Made by a program: the position numbers and the translations under genes
Origin: Cytauxzoon felis
Taxonomy: Eukaryota > Apicomplexa > Aconoidasida > Piroplasmida > Theileriidae
Assembly: GCA_020283715.1 (NCBI GenBank)
Contig: JAIQCW010000153.1
Coordinates: 1 to 22,528 of the forward strand
DNA length: 22,528 nt
Direction of reading: 5' to 3'
In this document: positions 9,305 to 17,968 of the stretch, piece by piece
How the letters are laid out: the number at the start of each line of letters is the position of its first letter
Numbering within the stretch: position 1 is the first letter of the stretch
The notes under the pieces: generated by a model
What the model was told of the DNA's origin: nothing
Seen by the model: the letters and a program-made list of their open reading frames with translations, nothing else
Databases searched by the model: none

Positions 9305-10594
9305 CTATATTACAAGATTATTAAGTTGATTTGTGATATCATTGACGTATTTGCGATATTCTTTGGATGCGTTGATGACTGGTGTGAATTTTTCATTTAA
9401 TTTATTGAAGATTAGAATTGCATTTTTTTTTGATTCCTTTAAATTGCTATTAATTTTTGTAATTTCATCTCTTGTTTTATCAATTTCTTCTTCGATTGTA
9501 TTTTTTTGAAGTTCTTCTTTATCTTTAATTAACAATCTCCTTTTATCTATGAGTTTATTTAATTCATCCATCAATATTAATTTATTTCTTTTATAATTAT
9601 GATTATAATTTGTATTCTTTTTGATATTTGGTGATAGTGTTATATCATAATGATTGGATAATTTTGTTGTTATGATATTGAGGTATTTATTTCCATCTTT
9701 TAATGTATTGATTTTAATAGTCATTGAGTTATTATTATCTTTCAATATTTTTAATTTGGTTAATTTATCATTTAATTCAGATTTTATAGAATCTATTTTA
9801 AATTTTAGATCATTTATTGTATTAATAGATTCTCTTCTTTTAGAAATTTCTATACTCTTCTTGAGTGCTTGATCTCTTTTATTTTTAACCTCTTTTAGTT
9901 TTATTTCTAATAATTTTTTCCGTTGTATTAAATTATTATTCTGATTCAAATTATTTTTATATGATTTTAATTTATTATATTCATCATTCATTAATTTTAC
10001 ATCATGTGTTAATTTATAATTCCTTTCTGCTAATAGATCTAAACTTGAAATTTTAATCTCAAATGAGTTATATAATGCTTCTCTAAATCTTAAATATACT
10101 ATAAATGATGTTATAAATTTTATAAAGCTTTCAGATGTAGGATTAAATAATTCAAATCGTTGTATCATATTAAGACCAAGTGATTCATGTAATCTTTGAC
10201 AATATCTCCATAATCTAAGATTACCAATACCACATTTTAGAAATTCTATATCATTTTCATTATAATTTAATCTACACAATAGAATGTTTATATAATCTAG
10301 ACAACATACCCATTAATATCTATTGGTAATACTTTTAATTTATTATATAAATCTTCAGGTCTTATATCAATTATTGTTTTACCATATATTATTTGAATAG
10401 CTAAACTATATAGACCTAATGAATCTTCACATTTAGGTTGTTTAAATGTATCATATTGTACATGTACACCTAATTCTTTTAAATCATCAAGAATTTCATC
10501 AATACGAACTCTTTTAAATAATTCTAAATTGTTTTTTTTATATAATGAATAATTTTTTTTAAATCTTACCTTGTATTATAGACACATTTTTCAT
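9305..10594 (-). CDS. NUF2: Kinetochore protein Nuf2 (Ndc80 complex)
   Basis: Three exons: 10570-10594, 10310-10523, 9305-10271 (1206 nt, 401 aa), with GT-AG introns of 46 and 38 nt. Nuf2 pairs with Ndc80 and, with Spc24/Spc25, links kinetochores to spindle microtubules. The N-terminal about 150 residues fit the Nuf2 calponin-homology domain, ending in the typical RFELFNPT...FIVYLRFRE block. From about residue 165 to the C terminus the protein is an almost continuous, Lys/Asn/Ile-rich coiled coil, as expected. Length fits the family (about 400-460). Exon 1 codes eight residues; the start ATG sits just after an (AT)n tract. The gene follows the unidentified frameshifted gene on the same strand with a 76-bp gap. 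Confidence 0.86.
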
Positions 10595-10611
10595 TTTTAT
10601 AAATCTGAAAT

Positions 10612-10632
10612 CATATATATATATATATATAT
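10612..10632. repeat. (AT)n microsatellite
   Basis: About ten AT dinucleotides in the short gap between the 3' end of the unidentified gene and the Nuf2 start; probably length-variable. Confidence 0.9.
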
Positions 10633-10670
10633 TGGGAGATGTATAGATAATAAACATGTAATAAATTTAA

Positions 10671-13250
10671 TTATAATATTAAACATGTTTGTGTAATATA
10701 AATTTCATGTGCTAGTGATGAAGTATTTAATATAATTTCTTCTGGTACTATATCTATTTCTAATCCATCTGGACATTTGACCTATATAATGATGAAATTA
10801 AAAAATTTTTCTCCTTCCTCACCTTAGAATCCGATAAAATAGAAAATCCAAATATATTCTTTGGTAATTTTTCACGATTAGTATTACCAATTTCCAATCT
10901 ATATAATTGTTCAGCTAAATTCATTGCAATTGATCCTACATCAGCATGAATTATACAATCCTTTTGATGTGGTGGTATAACTTTACATAATAATGTCTGT
11001 GGATATATAGAATTTAAATTTGGCTTCTTATTAAATAAACCACCAAAAAAATTTCTTCTTTAAACCACTAGATGATTTTTCAATCTCCTCCTTTAAACTA
11101 ATATCAGATGGTGCCTTACTCTTTATCCTCCATCCATAATCAGGTAATGGTAACACATCATAAAATGTAGATGGACATGAAGAAACTAAAGGTATATTTA
11201 TATCAATACCCAATACATCATTTGTACCACTCGCCACTCCACCTGAGGTTACGGTCATACTCTCCTTTCCACTAGGCGTGGTGCCTTCTCTATTTAGTTG
11301 TCCCTCCGCTTCCCTGAGATCAGCTGCGGGTACTCCACTCGAGGTCTTGTACTCATTATCAACTTGTACTACATGTGAATCATGAGGTTTTTTATCCCCA
11401 TAACACTCTTTTACACCATTTTCTCCACTTGATGTTACATCCTTTTCCTTCCTACCACCTTCACCTCCAACCTTTCTTTCGTCTTGCAGACAGCTTCCTT
11501 TATTTACCTCTCCCTTCGCTTCCCTGAGATCAGCTGCGGGTTCCACTCGAGGTCCGGTACTACTCTCCTTTCCACCTGAGGTCGTCTTGCATACAGCTTC
11601 TCTATTTACCTCACCTCGACTCCCATGGATCGTCTCGGATTCTTCGCCACGATCTCCGGGAGTGGCTCTACTCTTTAGAGATAGGTAATTAGAAGAGCTG
11701 ACGGCAGGAATAACCTCAGGTGGAGAAGCCTCCACGGCGAGTGGAACGGAAGAGTTGAGTGGAACATTGGTTGTAACCTCGGGTGGATTGGATTGTACTT
11801 TGTGTTCATCTTTCACATCACTATTGATCCAGATGCAATTTTTATGATTATTGAAGAATTTGCGTTTATAAAATTGTGAAATGAGATTTTTTTGTATAGA
11901 GGAGGTAACGAATAATCCTAGAAAGCTGGATTTGAGAAACATGGTATCTTTGGTACATTCATCATCATATTGTATAATTTTATCATTTGATACTATACCT
12001 TTATAATGATAATATTTATTTAATTTAAAATGTAATTTATTAATAATTTTATCATTAGATTGATTTAATATATTTTGTGATAAATATTTAGTTAGATAAT
12101 GGGGTATTAATTTAATATCTATATAACCATGTGTAGCAGCTAATAATATTATTCTACATGATATATTTAATGCTAATTCTATTAATGATATTACATGTGT
12201 TGTTTTTTTAGATTCTATATAAAACATATATACATTTATATTGGTTATATTAATTAATTTATATAAATCATAACCACATATTGATGATGGATATGATTTA
12301 TTATCATCTATTAAACGTCTCCAACCAAAATCTGGATTAATATCTAAATAATTTTTATAATAATTTTGTATCTTTAATATTATCATATTTGATGTACCTT
12401 TATTTACTATATTTATTGTACAATTACCTGATAATGATTTATAATATATATTATCTTTATTATTATTTTCTTCTCTTATTTTCTTCTCTTTAAATATGGG
12501 GATTATTTTCAATAATTTACATTTATTATGGGGTTTATTATCTATATCATGGGGTTGTTTATTATATAATTTATTATATGATTTTAAATGACGTAGACGA
12601 TAAATATATTCATTATCTTTAGATAATATAAAACAAGATGTTAATGAACCATAATATTTATTATTATCAATTTTATTATATAATGGTTGTATATTTTTTT
12701 TCATTTTATCATCTTTATAATTAATTTTTTGATCATTAATTAATATAGCACAACTTAATGTACCTTTAACATCTTTATTATTATTATTGACATTAATATT
12801 TAATGTATCATTATCATTATTATTAGTAGATAATAAATTATCTGTATTATAACGTTCATTAATATTTGATACATCTATATTATAACGTTCATTAATATTC
12901 AATTGTGATTCATTATAATCTAATGGACGTCCTAAATTAGATATACCAATATAAGATGGTACATCTTTAAATCTATGTTTAGTATTATGACAAAATCCTA
13001 CAAATGAATTAAATGTACTACTAAATGATTCATCTACAGATGATGTAATTGATGTAGTTGTTATATTCATATCATTATATATTGGAAAATTCATAGATAC
13101 ATCTTCTAATATATTAAATTTATCATCTTTAATATTAGGATTCTGTATAGATATATCATCTATACGTCCTAATTCTGTTGAATCCTCTTCTATTATAACA
13201 GTATTTACACCCAATATCGAATTATGAGACGTATCCTTTTTAACTGACAT
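10671..13250 (-). CDS. Large unidentified protein with an in-frame repeat island and an apparent frameshift
   Basis: The main frame runs from ATG 13250 to a stop at 11031-11033 (739 aa). After a run of seven T (plus-strand A at 11045-11051) the coding signal clearly continues one frame over, through 10823, then across a 41-nt GT-AG intron (10782-10822) to exon 10671-10781 and a stop. One fewer T would join both parts into about 845 aa. This may be a sequencing error or a genuine mutation. The N-terminal half is Asn/Asp/Ile-rich, with an imperfect tandem repeat (NINERYN twice) near residues 120-138. Residues about 483-675 come from repeat island 8. The C-terminal part (CKVIPPHQKDCIIHADVGS, then AMNLAEQLYRL) looks like the conserved core. 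No family is recognised. There is no signal peptide and no convincing membrane span. Confidence 0.7.
11225..11800. repeat. Mosaic repeat island 8, inside a coding sequence
   Basis: The longest coding island (about 575 bp). It contains two full D units and a shortened D-like unit, several A and B units, E units and module C (hairpin CTCT-AA-AGAG, plus-strand 11671-11680), together with short unique patches coding Lys/Glu/Gly-rich linkers. All C and D units read in the host frame. Confidence 0.85.
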
Positions 13251-13608
13251 TTTCAATAATATACAAATTAATTACATTTTATTAAATAAAGTCTAATTTC
13301 AATTTATAAATTAAAAGAAAATCTAGACTTTAACATTACATCCAATTTATCACCAACAACATCTCGAGTATAAATGTCGATTTTTTTAAAAAAATTTTCC
13401 TATAAAATATATAAAATATTTATTTATATCAATTAATTATAGAAAAATTAAGATTTAGATAAGTTAATAGTCTACCAGATACATGATTGTAATAGCGGGT
13501 AATGAATGTTGTAGCATTGGGAATTTGAATTGAATCTTGGTATTAATTAAATATCTTCTATAAATTGTATTTTTTCTACATTCCAAATAAATTGTATATA
13601 TGTAACGT
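13251..13608. promoter_or_regulatory. Divergent intergenic region, presumed bidirectional promoter
   Basis: About 358 bp between the start of the unidentified minus-strand gene and the pyrophosphatase start. It is very AT-rich with runs of A and T, and no module or named motif is visible. The promoter role is inferred only from the divergent layout. Confidence 0.4.
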
Positions 13609-14556
13609 ATGTTGATGAGATTATGCTATATATTTTTGTCTTTGAATATAAATAGATTCGGTAATTATATATTGGATTGTAACTCTCATAGGAAATTTTA
13701 TTATTTACTGAAGTCATCGAATATAAATAATATAAATTGCAGTTATAGTGTAAAAATGGGAGATAGAAGTTATCTTCAAGGTAATTTTTTAATATATATT
13801 TATATTATACAATAGATTATATATAATATTATAGGTATAAAAGCAGTTGCTTCTGGTGATGAAGGTACTAAAGATTATGAAGTTAATTTTTTTGATGCAT
13901 CTGGTAGTAGAATATCTCCATGGCATGATATACCACTTAAAGTTGATGGATTATATACAATGGTAGTAGAAATACCTAGGAATACAAAAGCAAAAATGGA
14001 AATTGTAACAAGAAAAGATAATAATCCTATAAAACAAGATTTATTATCAGATGGTAAATTACGTAATTTAGATTCTACAATGTATTGGAATTATGGTGCT
14101 ATACCTAGAACATGGGAAGCACCATTACCATATATACATAAATATACACGTGAAGATGGTGTTGAATTTACATTAGAATTAGTTGGTGATGATGATCCAA
14201 TTGATGTTGTTGATGTTGGTAGAGCTACATATGATATTGGTTCTGTTATATTATTTAAACCTGTTGGTGCATTATCATTAATAGATCAAGATGAAATTGA
14301 TTGGAAAATATTTGCTATATCTGAAAATGATGAACATTTTAATGATATTAATGATATTAATGATATAGATAAATATTATCCTGGAACTACTACTGGTATT
14401 TGTGAATATTTCCGATGGTATAAAACACCTAGAGGTAAACCTATTAATAGATTTTTACCTTATAAAACATTTGTTAATAGAGAAGAAGCATTAAATGTAT
14501 TATATAAAACACATGAACATTATGTAAATTTATTAAATAAAAAAATTAAATACTGA
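13609..14556 (+). CDS. Family I inorganic pyrophosphatase, with N-terminal extension
   Basis: Two exons, 13609-13780 and 13835-14556, with a 54-nt GT-AG phase-1 intron (297 aa). It hydrolyses pyrophosphate to phosphate using Mg2+, pulling biosynthetic reactions forward. The family signature D-x-D-P-x-D is present (DDDPIDV at about 176-182), along with YNYGAIPRTWE-like substrate-site residues (YWNYGAIPRTWE), KYTREDG, GDDDPIDVVDVG and the late KPINRF region. A short DIND repeat near 245-252 is an extra loop. The first 49 residues are hydrophobic then Asn/Ser-rich and could be a targeting sequence. A second Met (MGDRSYLQ, residue 50) could start a cytosolic form, and I cannot choose from sequence alone. 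It converges on the NudC-like gene. Confidence 0.92.
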
Positions 14557-14775
14557 ATTATGGGTCCCTAATTGATTTTTCAATTTTATGGGGGAATATA
14601 TAATGTTAAAGGGGTATAGAATAATTTTTTTTTCATATTGTGGGGAATATATGAATGATGTATTTTTACAAATTTAATATATAAAAAAATTTCTTCATCT
14701 TGTGGGGTTTATAATAATAATAGACATTTAATGGGGGATATTAAAAATCTTCAGTTTTATGGGGTTTATTTTCAT
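14557..14775 (+). other. Convergent intergenic region with six G runs
   Basis: Between the pyrophosphatase and NudC-like 3' ends. Runs of four or five G occur at 14590, 14611, 14642, 14703, 14733 and 14761, all on the plus strand in otherwise AT-rich DNA. They could take part in 3'-end formation, but nothing proves it. Confidence 0.5.
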
Positions 14776-15711
14776 TTATGAATTAATAAATGGTGCACCC
14801 CATAATTCAGTATTAGTACTACTTTTACGTAATGCTAATATAATACATGGTTTTTTAGAGATTGAATCATATGTATCATTTTTAAATAATTGGATAATAG
14901 GTGTAATAAATTTATTATTATCAATTGATTTATAATTCATAGACTATAAATTATATTAATAAAATAAAAATAATCAATAAACCTCTTCACTCATAACCCA
15001 AGTTGATGAATTAATATCGATATGACCAGTTAAATCATCATCAAGTACCTAATAATTAAATCATTATATATATATAAATACCCTCAACTCACAATTTTAT
15101 CTAATATACGTATACATATATGATTATATGATATATCAACACTTACATGCTCACTCCTTATACCTATAGTTTATAATATTAATAGATTCATCTCTTCCAC
15201 CGAGGTCCAATCCAACTCTCTTCGTACTCCGTCAGCTCTTCCACCTGATGTCCAATCCAACTTTCTTTTCCATTGCATGGAGCTCTTCCAATTACCTATA
15301 TCTAAAGAGTAAAGCCACTCCCGGAGATCGTGGCGGTGAGAAGGTAGTGATGGATCATCCATCATGGGAATGATGGAAGATGGTGCTAAGGATGTGTTGG
15401 ATGTAACCTCAAGTGGAGGACCTCAGGTAGAACCCGCAGCTGATCTCAGGGAAGCGAAGGGAGAAGTAAATAGAGAAGGCCACCACGGCGAGTAGGATGA
15501 CAAGGCTGTTGAAAAGGAGAGTATGAATGTAACCTCAAGTGGACTACCCGCAGCTGATCTCAGGGAAGCGAAGGGGGAAGTAATTAAAGGAGCTCCATGC
15601 AATGGAAAAGATGGACCTCAGGTGGAGAAGCTGACGGCAGGACGAAGAGAGTTGGATTGGACCTCAGGTGGAGAGTTGACTTGGGACGAATGACAGTGTG
15701 GAAAATTCCAT
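14776..15711 (-). CDS. Small NudC-like CS-domain protein
   Basis: Proposed exons: 15681-15711, 15093-15163, 14983-15048, 14776-14943 (336 nt, 111 aa). Exons 2-4 are firm: GT-AG introns of 44 and 39 nt, and the frame gives a CS/NudC fold (RSEHVSVDIS, ICIRILDKI, TGHIDINSSTWVMS, PCIILALRK, LWGAPF). CS proteins assist Hsp90 or dynein-linked folding. Exon 1 is weaker. It supplies MEFSTLSFVP, matching the strand before RS in other NudC domains, and phases agree, but its donor (GTCAAC) is poor. The resulting intron 1 is 517 nt and holds island 9. The protein lacks the N-terminal part of full NudC, including the usual WxQT motif, so it is either minimal or truncated by the repeat. It lies 57 bp after the FKBP-like gene on the same strand. 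Confidence 0.65.
15190..15672. repeat. Mosaic repeat island 9, in NudC-like intron 1
   Basis: On the plus strand: A and B units, module C (stem variant ATCT-AA-AGAG near 15300), a linker shared with island 5, A, D, E, A, D, A, B, A. It is antisense to the host gene. A 64-codon minus-strand frame (15171-15365) is repeat sequence. Confidence 0.8.
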
Positions 15712-15768
15712 TATGGTGCAGAATGGATCAACCCGGTTTATTATCACAATAGTACTGGGTTACTATTA

Positions 15769-17742
15769 TTAAATGACGATCATACCTGGTACAACTTGCA
15801 TTGCTATATAGATTATAAATGGTGTTTCTTTCCATGTTAGATATTTTGATACACCACCATTCATACGTCCTAATAATTAATTGATTTTTATTTATTATAT
15901 TATTTAATATACCTATATCATATCCATTCAATTGTCCCATCTGTTTTATATTATCACCATAACCTCTAGATCCAGAATATTCACAATATTTCATTTTCTC
16001 TTGTTTTTCTAAGTTCTTTTCAAAATGTTCTACATATGATTGCTTTTGTTCACTGGACATTTTACTCAAGACATCATTCCATAATGGTGATGTTGGATTT
16101 ACTGAGAGTTCAGCCTATATAAATTTATTTATTACTGATGTGATATATATACCTGTATCTGTTCCTTTAATTCATCTGTTTCTGCATCTAGTTGTTGCTG
16201 TTTTGTAAGATTTGATGGTGTTTCTTCTGGATATTTCTTATTATCAAGTGCACTTACTCCCCACCATCTTTCATTTGGTAAATGATGTTCCCATAAATAA
16301 AGCCACAATCTTATCCATTTAACACCTTCAAGTTCCTCAATGAACATATTATCAGGATTATATTCTGATATATGAAATATAAATTCAGATTGTTCACCAC
16401 ATTCCATTGATTTAAGACATCGTTGAAATGCAGGACCAAGTTCATTCATATAAGTAGCAACTAATGGCCCTTCTAAATCTTCATTTTTAATAAGTAATGT
16501 ACCATTAATAGCATCAAGTACTTTAAAAGCAAATGTACAACAACTCTCATCATTAGGGATAGTACGGTCTTCTTCAAATAATTCAGATGGACGAAGTATA
16601 TGTTTATAAATTGTACCACATGGTAATATAGACCAACCATCTTCCAATTCAATAGGTGTTAATTCATTTAATACTTCCTTCTTATACCATGCAGGACCAT
16701 AAGTCTCATTCAAATCACCATAATCCTCATTAGCATCTATTAACTCCCTCAATGGATCACTATAAGACATATCCATACCCTCAGTACCAACACTGTGATA
16801 CAATGGTTCATTATATACAACTCTATTAACATTTGGTATATCCGATGATGTAGAATCCATCACAGATGTATTATTTTCTCCAAACGAAGTCTTATCCACT
16901 TCCTTTTCAGTCGATGTACTACCTGATGTCGTCTTGCAGACAGCTTCCCCACTCGAGGTCGTTCCACTAGGCGTGGAGCCTCTTCTATTTATCTCCCCCT
17001 CCGCTTCCCGTAGATCAGCTGCGGGCATTCCACCTGAGGTTACATCCTTATCTCTACTTTCATCTACACCTCCACCTTCATCTTCGCCACGATCTCCGGG
17101 AGTGGCATTACCGTTTACGGGGAGGTAATTGGAAGAGCTGTCTGCAGGACGAAGAGAGTTGGATTGGACCTCAGGTGGATGATTAAGAGATGTAGGTATG
17201 AATGACTGTAGTGTTTTTAATGATTCAGTTGAGATATCACCTTGTGGTTTGGTATGTATGCTTTGTTTATTTTTATATTGTTGTATTTGTTCTTCATATC
17301 CTTCTCTAATTGACTTTCCACAAACACTTTCTTCGAGATTAACTGGCCCTAGGATTCTATTAGGGAATTCTAGATTTAAACAATATGGTATTTTATTTGT
17401 TGGTGGTACTAATGGAGGTTCATATGGATGATAATTACTATATTGTTCATCCTCTTTACGCTTTAAATTCTCTGGTGATGATAATTTACCAAATGTTCTT
17501 TCAAGTTCATCTTCTGATATACCCTTTATAGAAGCTGCCTTCATAGGATCGAGATATTTTTTCAAGTCTTCCGTCTGTCTTTTCTCGATATTCTTAATGA
17601 TTTCTTTATAGTCTTCCGGTACATTTTCTGAAAATATGCGATTATTTCTAACATTTATATAGTTGTACTTCAAATTTAGTCTAAATGTGTGTATAAAACC
17701 GATGGAAATGATGAGTAATTTATATATTACTGAAGTGATCAT
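15769..17742 (-). CDS. Secretory-pathway protein with FKBP-like domain
   Basis: Three exons, 16153-17742, 15913-16114, 15769-15869 (1893 nt, 630 aa), with GT-AG introns of 38 and 43 nt. Residues 1-20 are a signal peptide or anchor (VIYKLLIISIGFIHTF), followed by a basic Asn-rich stretch that could be an apicoplast transit peptide (inference). Residues about 367-470 resemble an FKBP-type prolyl isomerase fold (GTIYKHIL, CTFAFKVLDA, NGTLL, GP, LGPAFQRCLKSMECGE, FIFHIS). Several active-site aromatics seem absent, so activity is doubtful. A Glu/Lys-rich helical part follows, and the last 16 residues are hydrophobic, perhaps a tail anchor. Residues about 188-275 come from repeat island 10. It is divergent from NMT across 226 bp. 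The FKBP call is moderate; an unnamed apicomplexan family is the alternative. Confidence 0.7.
16915..17180. repeat. Mosaic repeat island 10, inside a coding sequence
   Basis: On the minus strand: A, B, module C (hairpin CCGT-AA-ACGG, plus-strand 17111-17120), A, D, E, A, B. It is read in the host frame in the same orientation and frame as in the other two coding islands. Confidence 0.85.
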
Positions 17743-17968
17743 TTAAATGTGTAGATAAAATTTTAAAATTTCCATTAATCCTCAATGAAATCACATCCTT
17801 TTAACCTTTAAAATTCAATTTAGAAATTATATCCTTCCATTATTATTAATTGTACTCGTTAGAATTTTCACCTCCACCACTACCATAGTGTCTTTCTATT
17901 GGTCTTAATTACTCACCTCATACCTATCACTTGAAAATAAAAAATTTCTGAAATTCACTCTTCATATA
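17743..17968. promoter_or_regulatory. Divergent promoter region, FKBP-like gene and NMT
   Basis: 226 bp between two start codons pointing away from each other, AT-rich and free of repeat modules. A promoter role for both genes is inferred from position only. Confidence 0.4.

Noticed and set aside
9654..9872. 72-residue hydrophobic plus-strand frame
   Set aside because: It is the antisense of the Nuf2 coiled coil.
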